From: Asterionellopsis glacialis
Taxonomy: Eukaryota; Bacillariophyta; Plagiogrammaphyceae; Rhaphoneidales; Asterionellopsidaceae
Reading direction: 5' to 3'
Assembly: GCA_014885115.2 (NCBI GenBank)
Contig: WKLE02000452.1
Span: forward strand, 36,565 to 53,565
DNA length: 17,001 bases
In this document: one piece after another, positions 1-8,900 of the stretch
Numbering within the stretch: position 1 is the first letter of the stretch
Layout of the letters: each line of letters begins with the position of its first letter
Notes under the pieces: generated by a model
What the model was told of the DNA's origin: nothing
What the model saw: only the letters and a program-made list of their open reading frames with translations
Database searches by the model: none
Program-made: the position numbers and the translations under genes

Positions 1-104
1 CTTATTTTTTTTTGGTAGCAGAGTATTGGACCATTCTTTTTTTTTTGGCAAGTCATATTGCATTGCACTAGTCCTATACCTTTAGGTTTATGCAAAATTT
101 TATA
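1..104. other. 3' flank of the lumenal-protein gene
   Basis: AT-rich sequence with two poly-T runs (near 5-13 and 39-48) lying downstream of the minus-strand stop at 105-107. It probably holds the 3' UTR of that gene. I see no separate gene or RNA here. Confidence 0.4.
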
Positions 105-1523
105 TTATCTAGTCATTTGTCGGAGAGCTTCTGCAAAGGATGAAGAAAAGTCTTCCTGAGCAGCAGCAGCAGGAGGAGGAGATTGTGGTGCCACATTCTC
201 CGGAACATTAGCGTCTTCGGATGCCATTACTGGAGGATTACTGTCAACAGCTGCAGTTGATGATGGTGCCTTTGAAGCTGCTGCTGCAGCAGCATAGGCA
301 GCAGCATAGGCATCCACTTCACGAGTTGCTGGAGCACCTCCACCACCACTAGATGCGGAAGTACTAGCGGCAACCACAACTTCAGGAGGTGATGTAGCAG
401 GTTCCTCCTTGACTACAACGGGTGCATCTACAACCTCTGGAGCATTTCTTGCAGTATCAATACCTACAATGGAAGGGGACGACGGATCCTTCTTTGGAGT
501 CTTGCTTGGTGTTTCTGCATAAAGTTCTCCATCTTCTCCAACACTTAACTTGACAGCCTTTGGCATTCCCTTGACTTTACTCTTCTTCTTTTTCGCCGCA
601 GCCACAGCCTCGTCATCACCCTTCTTTGCTTTGCTTTTTGATTTTGCCCCCTTTGGACCTCCTCCTCCTTTGTCGTTTTTCTTTTTGGCAGCAGCAGCCT
701 TTGCATCCTTTTTGGCCTTGATAGCCGCCCTCTTAGCTGCAGCTTTCTTTTCTTCTTCTGCATTTTGGTAGGTATAATAAGCATAGGATGCAGGGTAGGT
801 CGCGGCAACACCGCCTGCTGCTGCGAGTGCGGCCTGAACATTATTAAAGGTAAATGCTTCTACTTGACCATTTTCAGTGGATGTAATGACTCTGTACTTC
901 TTCTCCGCCCAAGATTCTGCCCATAAATTTTCTTGATAGGGTACTATTGTGGCAGGTAACCAATATTGTTGCTCCTCAAGTTGCTGAGGTGATTTGTTGG
1001 TATAGATAGCTTTCAGGACATTTCCTAACTCTTCCCTCGGTGGGTCAACTTTAATTTCAGAGTCCTGACGAGAACGAGCAATCGTTGCGATTGCCATGTT
1101 TAAATCACCATTGAAAAAATCAAGACAACGCAAGAGGTATTCCGTGTCTACGGTAAGTTCAATCCTTGTGGGCAATGGCTCTGCGGCATTGGCAGGATTG
1201 ACACCAACCAAAGACGAGGCGGCGGCACCTCCCAGCATACCAGCGCATTGAGCAATAGCTTTTTTACGATCCATCATCCACACCATCTTTCTTGATAATT
1301 CAGATTCAGAGGAGATATCGTCACCTGCCCCCGGTGGTGGTGATGAATGATTCTCATTCAATTTGGAAGTATGAGTCCTCTCATTATTATTATTATTATT
1401 ATTCATATTACTAAATGGGCCTCCTGGGACGTTACCATTGGGGTTCCAAGAGGAGGTACCATCCGGAAGAGTCAAGAAAGACAAGAGACCCACCATCCAG
1501 CAGTTCATTGCAACGTTTACCAT
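105..1523 (-). CDS. Unrecognised protein with plastid thylakoid-lumen-type presequence
   Basis: Single-exon 472-residue frame from a true ATG (1521-1523) to TAA (105-107). Seen in the sequence: a short hydrophobic N-terminus (about residues 8-19) followed by an aromatic residue after SS (W26), as in stramenopile plastid presequences; a spacer with seven Asn (41-47) from an ATT microsatellite; then a second targeting signal with basic DRKK at 85-88, a hydrophobic Ala/Gly stretch (89-108) and an ANA-A cleavage-like site near 113. That second signal is what a thylakoid-lumen protein carries. A conserved-looking acidic/aromatic region follows (about 115-255). After it come a Lys/Ala-rich low-complexity segment (about 257-325) and a Pro/Ala/Val-rich tail. 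I do not recognise a named family. The lumen location is inferred from the two-part signal, and the basic twin is KK rather than RR, so a Sec-type route is as likely as Tat. A start further upstream in another exon cannot be excluded. Confidence 0.75.
   Translation of the reverse strand: MVNVAMNCWMVGLLSFLTLPDGTSSWNPNGNVPGGPFSNMNNNNNNNERTHTSKLNENHSSPPPGAGDDISSESELSRKMVWMMDRKKAIAQCAGMLGGAAASSLVGVNPANAAEPLPTRIELTVDTEYLLRCLDFFNGDLNMAIATIARSRQDSEIKVDPPREELGNVLKAIYTNKSPQQLEEQQYWLPATIVPYQENLWAESWAEKKYRVITSTENGQVEAFTFNNVQAALAAAGGVAATYPASYAYYTYQNAEEEKKAAAKRAAIKAKKDAKAAAAKKKNDKGGGGPKGAKSKSKAKKGDDEAVAAAKKKKSKVKGMPKAVKLSVGEDGELYAETPSKTPKKDPSSPSIVGIDTARNAPEVVDAPVVVKEEPATSPPEVVVAASTSASSGGGGAPATREVDAYAAAYAAAAAASKAPSSTAAVDSNPPVMASEDANVPENVAPQSPPPAAAAQEDFSSSFAEALRQMTR
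1383..1403. repeat. (ATT)7 microsatellite coding poly-Asn
   Basis: Seven consecutive ATT units on the plus strand read as AAT codons on the minus strand. They give the Asn run at residues 41-47 of the lumenal-type protein, inside its transit-peptide spacer where length variation should be tolerated. Confidence 0.85.
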
Positions 1524-2461
1524 GATTATATCTTATTTTTCCAATCACCAAAACTGAAATCAGCAACTTATGAAATGCGTGTATCAACTCAGTCTTTTAT
1601 GCAGATGCTGAATGTCAAGATATCCAAGACCAGAACTGCGATGGCAAACTGATGGCTTTTTTTTTTTAAATGTCTTTCTTTGTGTTGTGTTCTGAAGCGG
1701 TACGCATGTGACATGCATCTGAGAGGTGCGATATCGAGATCATGAAAAAGAAGCTTCCATCAGCGACACACGGCGACGAAAACTTCGGATCCTATGACGT
1801 CATTCAATCGAAAACCTGTAATAAAAAGAAATCCAAAACTGGGCGATCTTTTGGCACTCCCTTCTGTTCGACTGCGCTTCGGCAACTATGTCAATCCGTT
1901 TATTTATCCCGATATATATATGCAGAGGAGTGTTTAAGAAAATTATGGTCCAACAGCTCTCTAGACCTATCCGTAATGATTGAAGCACGAAGTCCAAGAC
2001 GTCACTCCGTTGATCGATCTCCAATTATGCCACGTTGCTACGCCTGGCAATTCTGTTAGACTGAGCGAGATTAGACGTCCAAATCAATGATGCATGACTT
2101 GCGGGATTCAAACATCATCGCAAATACAGAGCGTCCGTGTTTGCCATTCAATCGACACGGGATCGAGACTTGTCTTTTTCTTCCAGAAAGTCTCTCTAGA
2201 GCAGACAGAATCCCGACACACTACAAGAGACCACTCAACCTTGTTGACTAGACCTCTATCTCGGTCTTGTTGCGTCCATCGCAAGTCAAGAATTACTCGA
2301 CAATACAGAAAAAGTGATTTTTAGGAAAGAGTGTTCTCCTTGACAAGACATAGCTGTAAATCATAAAAACACACACACAGAAAGTGAGAGACAGTCAGTA
2401 CCAGTACCCCAAAAAGAACAAAATAAAAAAACATCATTTTACCAAAAAAAATACTTCTATT
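1524..2461. other. Intergenic region between divergent genes
   Basis: About 940 bp between the start of the minus-strand lumenal-type gene and the start of the plus-strand membrane protein, so it must hold both promoters. It contains a poly-T run near 1657-1666 and, just before the right-hand gene, A-rich leader sequence. A 105-codon plus-strand ATG frame (1742-2059) lies here. It has no recognisable domain or signal sequence, and I do not call it a gene. Confidence 0.5.
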
Positions 2462-3370
2462 ATGGTATTCTTAGTACCATTTGTCTGGACGACAGCGGCT
2501 ACAATAAGTGCCGCTGCTGTGACGACATCATTATTCATGTTTACAACAATGACGCCATCATTGTTACGAATACCATTGTATCAATTACAACCAAAACGAA
2601 TATTTCATCCAAAGTTTACTTGGCGGCGACAAGCAAAACCAGAACCAAATCGTCAAACGACAATGATGACCGCAGTAAATGGAGGTTTAGAATTTCAAGC
2701 AACTATACGAACATTTGTGCAAACTGAAAAAATTGATAATTTTATATTGCATGCTGATATATATGCTGCAACATTTGATATTTTTTATCCAAATTGGAAA
2801 GGTATATTATCACATATAGGGAATGTACGTGATTTATCCTTGATGCAAAAAGAAGAAAAGGCCGAAAAAGAAATACAATATTTGTTTGCACAACAAGAAT
2901 TAGAAACTAAAGGGGGAAGGCTTAACAAGACAAACAATAATATAGAGAAGGGACGTTGGAATACTACATCGCCACCACTACCACCATTGTGGACCATACA
3001 ACCACGACAATCCTTAGAAATTGATGATGATTTACGTTTAACATTATTGCCACAACTATTTCATTCCTTATCTACCTTGACTAATTTACTGTGGACATTT
3101 GTGAAACATCAAGGTAAACTGACCATCCCGACAACAGGTGTTGCACATGTTCGTGCAGGTATTCTACCAGCAACAACAATAGGTGGTTCGACTGCATTTA
3201 CCATTGGGATTATATGTGAAAATGTAATAGATATATTTCAAACCAAACTCATTGGGAAAGAATGTACGTTACAAGGATTATCACGTGGATGGAATAACTT
3301 GCAACATGAACAAGAAAAATTGAAACACCATGTATATCAACAATATTTACAAACGGGTAGCGTTTTTTGA
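2462..3370 (+). CDS. Membrane-anchored protein with LEA-2/DUF3712-like domain
   Basis: The open frame extends upstream to 2384, but the first ATG is at 2462, preceded by a long A-rich leader, giving 302 residues and TGA at 3368-3370. Residues 2-30 form one hydrophobic segment (signal anchor or signal peptide), followed by a basic stretch (about 45-66, including WRR). From about 74 the pattern is alternating hydrophobic beta strands: a first strand pair (GLEFQATI, then IDNFILHADIYAATFDIFY), an IG turn near 119, a Lys/Glu-rich insertion (129-165), and a second half with 'I-P-R-xS' near 179-184, DDDLRLTLL near 188, and GKLTIPTTGVAHV (218-230). This order resembles the LEA type-2 / DUF3712 beta-sandwich of membrane-anchored proteins in fungi and plants. 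The family call is by pattern only. Its role is unknown, though homologues are linked to membrane or stress functions. Ends with a helical His/Gln-rich tail. Confidence 0.7.
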   Translation: MVFLVPFVWTTAATISAAAVTTSLFMFTTMTPSLLRIPLYQLQPKRIFHPKFTWRRQAKPEPNRQTTMMTAVNGGLEFQATIRTFVQTEKIDNFILHADIYAATFDIFYPNWKGILSHIGNVRDLSLMQKEEKAEKEIQYLFAQQELETKGGRLNKTNNNIEKGRWNTTSPPLPPLWTIQPRQSLEIDDDLRLTLLPQLFHSLSTLTNLLWTFVKHQGKLTIPTTGVAHVRAGILPATTIGGSTAFTIGIICENVIDIFQTKLIGKECTLQGLSRGWNNLQHEQEKLKHHVYQQYLQTGSVF

Positions 3371-4347
3371 AAATACTACTCTTTACTCATGAGAAAACAA
3401 ACAATTACAAGAACCACAACAATTGACATATTATGATAGAAAGAAGGACAAAAAGCCTGAGAATAGGAAAGGTACATGTACCTCTCTATCGTGTGTGGTT
3501 CTTCTTTTTACTGGCTATAGCGCATTTTTTTAAATATATATTTTAAAATAGACAAATATACATTATTATTTTGGATGAGCTCCAAAGAGGCAAAGATATT
3601 TGTCATAGAGCCGGCATGCAATTTCGGACTATCACTTTTGATGAAATGTGATGTCCTAACCTCCTCTCTCTGATCGGGTAATTGCACACACAGAAAAAAA
3701 TACGTTTTCTCTATTTTCGCAAAGCGAATCTAATTCCCATTATGCGAGAAAAGACTCCGAGAAAAAAAATGATAAAATACAATGAAAGTAACGTTAATAC
3801 GAAGGATTTCAACCTTGATTGAGAATGAATGTACTTGTTGCGAGTTACCATACTTGGAATTATTGGAAATTGCAGTGCAGTATTTTGGAATATGAAAAAG
3901 ATCTTTGGATAGTTCGTCTTGCTCATGGGTCTGACAGTGCTTTTGGTAGAGAGTCATAGATGGAACACCAGAGCAAACTTTTTGTAACAGGTATTAGATG
4001 GAAGGCAATAGGAATATCACGTGAAAAAGTGTGTTCGTGTGTCATCCACTCAGTAAAGCGCGTACAAATATATACGAATGAAGGTGATATGTCATCGACC
4101 TCAAAATATACATGGCATTCAATACTACGCCAGGATCTTAAAAATATAGTACTGGACGACCTTCCATTCTTTACCAAAATATAGATTGTCACTAAAACAC
4201 CATTTAACGAATTGCCGCTCTTAAAGAGATATACTTCAGAGCTTGGTTTGCAAAATCCTCATACTGTGTACATGAATAATAATTTTGTCCACTCTAGAGA
4301 AGGTACTTTGACTTTTCTTCATTGTTGCATATCTTTTGATTTTCATA
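3371..4347. other. AT-rich intergenic region
   Basis: Nearly 1 kb with no convincing gene. It contains a perfect 14-bp palindrome built on GGTACATGTACC (3470-3483) and an AT-only stretch near 3528-3548. There are also several short frames on both strands, the longest ATG-initiated one being 74 codons at 3960-4184 on the plus strand. None has recognisable domains. It separates the 3' ends of two convergent genes. Confidence 0.5.
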
Positions 4348-4566
4348 CTATTGTGGTCGTGCTTGTTGTTCTTGTTGTTCTCGTAATTTTCGTTGTTCAC
4401 GTTTTATCCGTAATCGTTCCTTGTCACGTTCTACACCGGCTCTCATCGTCTCCCTATCACGAACTTGTGAATAATGACTATAAATAATAGCGCCTAATGT
4501 CGCACTCATGGTAATTCCCACAACTATTGCTGCGCCACCACGAGGAAGCATACTTCGTATTGACAT
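4348..4566 (-). CDS. PET117: PET117, cytochrome c oxidase assembly factor
   Basis: A 72-residue frame with ATG at 4564-4566 and TAG at 4348-4350. It has the whole architecture of the PET117 family. There is a short N-terminus and one transmembrane helix (about 9-30, Gly/Ala/Val/Ile-rich, ending IIYSHY). Then comes a highly charged matrix-side helix with the family-typical GVERDKERL at 44-52, followed by a Lys/Arg/Glu/Gln tail. In yeast and humans PET117 is a mitochondrial inner-membrane protein needed for complex IV assembly, where it supports oligomerisation of the heme A synthase COX15. Length fits the family (about 70-107 residues). No mitochondrial presequence is needed beyond the signal anchor. 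The identification rests on pattern similarity recalled from the family, not on an alignment. Confidence 0.8.
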   Translation of the reverse strand: MSIRSMLPRGGAAIVVGITMSATLGAIIYSHYSQVRDRETMRAGVERDKERLRIKREQRKLREQQEQQARPQ

Positions 4567-5185
4567 GATGATTGCAGTATTATTGTTTCTCCTGTTGAGA
4601 TTTTGCGGCGTCTCTATATATCTTCCTAATATGTATTCTCTATTCTTTGTTCTCTACAATACTTTCATATCCTGGCTGGTCACTGAGATTGACATCCAGA
4701 ATCTTTTTCTGGATCTCCGCTCACTGCTCACTTCGCCGACTTGATGGCCGCTCTCTTGCACATTGTGGGACACTTAGGCTGGTTCTGTGTGTGATGAGTG
4801 ATGATCCCCGACCACATCATCATCGTGACACAGACAGACGTTTAAAAATGATGAGAGAAAAAAGTCGACAAAAATTACTCCTTTCAAGGAGTGCTTCCTG
4901 ATTTTTCAAAAGAATAACATCAAGATTCAAGATGTCATTCTCATGACTCGATTGTGCTTGTTACTTACTACTTAAAACGCTATCATCCCATATTTTTCTT
5001 TCAAAAAATGTCTCTCCATCTCGATCACTGACCAATAATCCATCATTTGTTGAAGACGCAATATAGTTGTTGCACCAAAACCTCAGGCAGCTAGGACTGC
5101 AACCGGATGACCTGATTCATCTCTTTGGGGTATGGTCATTCATCTGAGTATCCATCATCAACAACATTTTTGATGATAAATGTCA
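4567..5185. other. Intergenic region upstream of PET117
   Basis: Holds the PET117 promoter at its left end. A small inverted repeat (CCAGAA/TTCTGG, about 4694-4710) is visible. Short plus-strand frames such as 4647-4901 lack any recognisable domain. I see no RNA gene. Confidence 0.45.
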
Positions 5186-5498
5186 ATGAAAATCTATCAC
5201 TCTTGTAATAATAAAAATAATATATTGATAATAATTGAAGATTTCATGTACAATACTAATTTTGAAGATACTTTGTTTATTTCAAGTGTTGCAAAATGAC
5301 GTCAAAAACTACAAGATGATGACCTTTTGTTTACTAAAGGAACAAGTCATTGGAAACAAAATGATTATAACATTGATAACACTTTTAAAGATGAAGGTGG
5401 TGATGATTTTCTAATTCAAGCACACCAGTGAGTGTTCTACATGGAAACAAAGTATCCTAATGCCATAAAAGATTTGGGCTTTGTGTGGGTGAGTCCTT
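5186..5498 (+). pseudogene. Possible decayed or exon-like coding stretch
   Basis: One plus-strand frame from ATG 5186 reads 37 codons to TGA (5297-5299), then 43 codons to TGA (5429-5431), then about 22 codons to TAA near 5496-5498. The pieces have protein-like composition rather than the Phe/Ile/Lys noise of the flanks, for example acidic DDDLLF and DEGGDDFLIQ. Two strong donor-like sites lie in it, GTGAGT overlapping the second stop (about 5428-5433) and GTGAGT near 5488, so stops could be intronic. No family is recognised. It may be a relic or an unannotated multi-exon gene, and support is weak. Confidence 0.2.
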
Positions 5499-5857
5499 AA
5501 GCAAACAAACAAAAAAGACATTAAATTTCTCCTAAATGTCCTGTTTGTCATTTGTAATAACGTTGCTGCAAAATCTGTACAATTTTTCATTATCTCTTCA
5601 TTCCTAATATTGTTTAACTGCATTTCTTGTATTCTGTTTCTTTTGTCCTCTTTTCAATATCCGCCCTTCTGCACCATTCTTTCATTATAATTCTTGTTGC
5701 AACTTTGTCCTCTTGTTAAAGATCTATGAAATCCTGACTGTCATTTGTTTTCATCCATCCTTCTCCCTTTGGGTTCTTTTTTAAATCCTCTTTTTTAATC
5801 TTTTTGTTGTAAGACCCTGAGTCTTTTGAAGTTTTCTCTCCACACTTGCCACCCATC
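5499..5857. other. Pyrimidine-rich intergenic stretch
   Basis: T/C-rich plus strand with no frame that looks coding. It lies between the exon-like plus-strand stretch and the 3' end of the minus-strand coiled-coil gene. Nothing further is recognised. Confidence 0.4.
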
Positions 5858-6519
5858 TTACGGTCCTCTTACTTCTTGCTGTTCTTGTTCTTTCTTTTCA
5901 GGTATACCATGATGCCATTTTTGATCTTCAAACTTGACCCACTTCTCGTAGACACTCCAGGCTTCATCTTGAAAAGTCATGAATTTCATCCCCTCTAAGG
6001 GATGTTGTCTTGGAATTTTTTTTCTCTTCTTAAAGTGGTTTCTAAATTTCTCACCTGCCCAGACATCCTTACTAAAAGTATATGTTGCGATGCCCTCCTG
6101 CATCCTTAACATTGTGTGGTACGGTACTCTTCAAGGGACAAGTCCAAGCAGTTGTTCTGTATTTCCTTGAATATGATCTTTCCTCAAGAACTTTTATTTC
6201 TTTTTCCAATCTTTTTGTGTCTCCTTCCAAGACATACACTTTGTCACATAATTTAACAAGTTTGGCTTCCTGCAACATGGACAAATGCTTTACACTTACC
6301 AGTTGGCATTGTTCACTGAGAAGTGTGCTAATCTCCTCCTTGGAATTCTTGGTGAATTCCAAATCAAGATTTTTCACAGGTAAAGCAAGCATCTTCTTGT
6401 TTGAAATTGCAGCTGGCTTTTTGTCCTCACTTGGTGGATGATAGCAATGGCTGAGACTCATCAAGTGTTTCTTCTTCTTTGGAGTCATCAAAATTATTGC
6501 TCTTCCTAGTGGCTGACAT
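5858..6519 (-). pseudogene. Three-frame coiled-coil gene, split or broken
   Basis: Three consecutive minus-strand frames run head to tail. The first starts at ATG 6517-6519 and reads 30 acidic/Ser-rich residues to TGA at 6427. The second frame is open through 6426-6072 and contains a Leu/Lys/Glu heptad-like coiled coil (about 6300-6160, ending in LEKEIKVLEE). The third runs from about 6112 to TAA at 5858 and is rich in Trp, Lys and aromatics. Together they suggest about 200 residues. Splice-like sites could join them: donor GTGAGG at 6430, donor GTAAGT at 6299, acceptors GCAG ending at 6270 and 6098. A phase-0 intron 6098-6299 would carry frame two into frame three, but it would remove the coiled coil. 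The alternative is two small indels in a decaying gene or transposon-derived frame. No family recognised. Confidence 0.4.
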
Positions 6520-6927
6520 GATGGTCCTTGCAATATATTACCTTCAGAGTAGTGGTATGACTATAAATTCGAGCATTTGTGGAAGAGTCGATTCTGGTTG
6601 CAAGAGTATGAAATACCAAAAAAAAGGATAAAAGGTAAACTCGTCTGTGTAACTGTTTGATTCATTTATTTCTTATTATATGTGTATAAAATACTGCAAT
6701 ACAATCCTTGGTTTTCGTACCTTTTTTGTTTTGTTTTGTGCTTGATTTCTTGATACGGTTGCAGAATGATTGTATTATTCAACAGTTCCATCTGTTTCAT
6801 GTTGAATAAAAAAACTACTTATACTCCCTACCTGCCGCCTAGCCTCCAACAACAATGAGACAACTCATAAAACGTGTGTGTATCAGAATCTACTGATATA
6901 TATACATATGGTATTATGATGTGCATA
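6520..6927. other. Intergenic region downstream of VIPP1
   Basis: About 400 AT-rich bases between VIPP1's stop and the start of the three-frame gene, both on the minus strand. It should hold the VIPP1 3' UTR and the next promoter. No other element recognised. Confidence 0.45.
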
Positions 6928-8038
6928 TTACAATCCAGCATCCTTTTTAAGTTTTTCTAATTCATCATCCAAAGCACTACCACCACTACTACTGCTACTG
7001 GATGACTTTTTCGAAGAGGAATCACCCTTGGTGTCGTCCTCTTTTCCAGCATTCAACAAACCCTTCATTTTTTGTAATTCAGCATCTACCGAATTGCCTG
7101 CTTCCAACATTTTGAATTGCTCTTCAATACTTGATTCCGCCGATCCAGGTAAGGCCATTCCACCTACAGCACCCATTTCCGCCGACACTTCTGCCGCTGC
7201 CTCCAAGGCTTCTACCTTTTCTTCCATACGAGTAAAGGCATCCATGGATGTTTTCCCCGTCACACCACCCAACATATCATTGACCTTTTGTGTCGATTGA
7301 GCTGTACGTGCACGTGCCACCATTTGTTCTTTCTTACTTTTGGCTTCTAATATTTTGGCTTCCAACATTTGCATACCCTCGTATAATTTATCTACCGAGG
7401 CAGCCTGCATATCAATTTGATCTTGTAAATTTTGGGACGTATCTGTTTGTTGTTGACGACGTGACAATGCCTCACGAGCCAATTCTTCGTTGCCCTTTTG
7501 CAATGCCAATTGAGCACGATTGTACCAATCATCTGCCAAGGCATCTGCCTGTTCTTTTTGCTTTAATAATCGACGTTGTGTTGCCGTGATTTCAGCATAG
7601 GATTGACGAACTTTGACTAAATCACTCTATAATTGAAAGGTGATATTTATTATTTTATAATGAAAGATAGATAGAAAGAGAAAGGAGGATAACCTGTTAG
7701 AAAGGTTTTTCTTTTTGTGCAAAAGTCTAGAAATACAGACAGTATTGTAACTAACTGTATTCGTACACAACACACATACATACCTGCATATCTTCCAATG
7801 CTTGACTCATAATTTTTTCAGGATCTTCCAAGTTTTTGAGAACATTATTGATGTTTGATTTAGCGACACGTGTGAATCGATCAAATAAATTCATGGAAAG
7901 AGTCGTTGTTGTTGTCGAGGCAGCAGGAGGAGGTGTCATTAAGGTACGACCAACAAAAGCGGATGAAGGAGCAAAAGCTTCACTGGTGAAAGCACCCATG
8001 GCAACCACAACTAATGCAGCAAAGGAAAAACGAGTCAT
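6928..8038 (-). CDS. VIPP1: VIPP1/IM30 (PspA family), plastid-targeted, two exons
   Basis: Exon 1 is 7784-8038 and exon 2 is 6928-7626, joined in phase 0 after Gln85. The product is 317 residues, ATG at 8036-8038 and TAA at 6928-6930. Residues 1-23 are a signal peptide with the plastid EAFAP motif (20-24), then a Ser/Thr/Pro transit region to about 48. The PspA/IM30 core starts at MNLFDRFTRVAKSNIN (49-64), the amphipathic helix used for membrane binding. The long helical hairpin follows, with the highly diagnostic DDWYNRAQLALQKGNEELAREAL around 117-139 and ARARTAQSTQKVNDM around 189-203. After a Ser-rich linker (about 286-302) comes a short conserved C-terminal helix (303-317), as in VIPP1 but not in bacterial PspA. 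VIPP1 forms ESCRT-III-like rings and rods that maintain thylakoid membranes. The frame at the exon 2 start has no internal ATG near it, so the intron is needed for a full-length protein. Confidence 0.95.
7627..7783 (-). other. VIPP1 intron (157 nt, GT-AG)
   Basis: On the minus strand the donor is CAG|GTATGT at 7783 and the acceptor is TTATAG ending at 7627. Removal restores the uninterrupted PspA/IM30 core (DMQ followed by SDLVKVRQ), which matches the family alignment. This makes it the best-supported intron in the window. Confidence 0.9.
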
Positions 8039-8127
8039 GATGATAATGATAATGCTTGTTTGACTACAATGTGTTTTCTCAATTTTGTTCAGTCAATGGT
8101 GTGTGACTGGTCTGACTCTGTCGCTCT
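8039..8127. promoter_or_regulatory. 89-bp interval carrying the VIPP1 promoter
   Basis: Only 89 bp lie between the stop of the upstream unknown gene (8128-8130) and the VIPP1 ATG, both on the minus strand. The VIPP1 core promoter must lie here or inside the upstream gene's 3' end. No TATA-like element stands out. Confidence 0.4.
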
Positions 8128-8709
8128 CTAGCTGTCAAGAATGCAAAAATTGGTTGAGCTGGAACCTTGGTGAAGAATACGATAGATCTCGCTTTCTGTC
8201 CACAGTTCGTTTGGAACGACAAGATCCATGTATAAAATAGAAGGGGAAGAACTCGCACTGGAAGACACGCTCAACGCGAGGGGACTTGCTGGAACATGCT
8301 GTAGTTTTTTGTTCTGACGTCCGCCGTCTGATTTGCTTCGCCAGAGTTGAGGGACAAAATTACCGCTGATCCAATCAAAAGTGCCACGTATGTTCTCTCC
8401 CTTGGATGTCAATCTTTAGCTATATTAGATATATTGCTGGAACGACAACAATAATGCTTACGTCAGATTTACGTGTAAGGATCTGGTCCGGTAGGTTATT
8501 TCATTCATCTGCAGGCAGATAGACATGTTGCAACAAAAATGAGAAAGCCACGTCACTTTTGAACACAAGAAAGTAGTGGGAGGTTCTCTTCTTTTTTCAG
8601 AAAAAAAACTGGAGACCGAAGCTTTCTCGATATATCCAAAAGGGATCCACCGATACCTATTCTGGTCGTACTGTACTTTCTCGTTTCCAGAGAGATTGGA
8701 CGTCGACAT
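8128..8709 (-). CDS. Unrecognised ~177-residue protein, two-exon model
   Basis: Exon 1 is 8462-8709 (ATG at 8707-8709) and exon 2 is 8128-8413 (TAG at 8128-8130), joined across a 48-nt GT-AG intron. Without splicing, exon 1's frame ends at 8458-8460 and the second frame has no ATG start (its first possible codon is a Leu TTG). Splicing at CTGAC|GTAAGC and CTAAAG|A keeps the frame and gives 177 residues. The joined region reads TYRTRSLHVNLTLTSKGE and then GTFDWISGNFVPQLW, which looks like beta strands of a folded domain. A Ser/Ala-rich loop and a C-terminal ELWTESEIYRILHQG segment follow. I do not recognise the family. It has no clear targeting peptide. A further intron in exon 1 is possible, because a CTGCAG acceptor-like site sits near 8509-8514. 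Confidence 0.55.
8414..8461 (-). other. Inferred 48-nt intron
   Basis: Minus-strand donor GTAAGC at 8461-8456 is a near-consensus 5' splice site, and the acceptor AAAG ends at 8414. An earlier CAG acceptor within it would lead to a stop after a few codons, so the later one is preferred. It is short for an algal spliceosomal intron. Confidence 0.5.
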
Positions 8710-8900
8710 TTTATTTTTTTTTACTCTTCTCTCTCCTTGAAGTACAGCAGACTCTCGAAATCTCGACTTTCATACAAACTTGACGACAGAACACTACAGA
8801 ATTTCTTTGTCTTGTGTGTATGCTATCCTTTCTATCGTAGACAAGAATAAATAAGCAAGGAACTCATCATCCGTGGATTTTTTGTTGAAAAAAAAAAAAA
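8710..8900. promoter_or_regulatory. 191-bp divergent promoter
   Basis: Lies between the ATGs of the minus-strand unknown gene and the plus-strand ferredoxin-domain gene. Both ATGs are immediately preceded by A-rich leaders, including a run of 13 A directly before the ferredoxin ATG (8888-8900). It must contain both start sites, so co-regulation of the pair is plausible. Confidence 0.5.

Noticed and set aside
550..771. Plus-strand Phe/Ala-rich frame opposite the lumenal-type gene
   Set aside because: Mirror image of the Lys/Ala/Glu-rich codons on the real strand; a pure shadow.
1742..2059. 105-codon plus-strand ATG frame
   Set aside because: No domain, targeting signal or biased composition. 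It lies in the promoter interval between two divergent genes and is compatible with chance.
2090..2115. Minus-strand GTTTGAATCCCGC resembling a tRNA T-arm
   Set aside because: No matching acceptor stem, D-arm or anticodon arm could be placed at the right distances on that strand.
3960..4184. 74-codon plus-strand ATG frame
   Set aside because: Preceded directly by a stop, no recognisable features, and the opposite strand is equally open. Not enough support.
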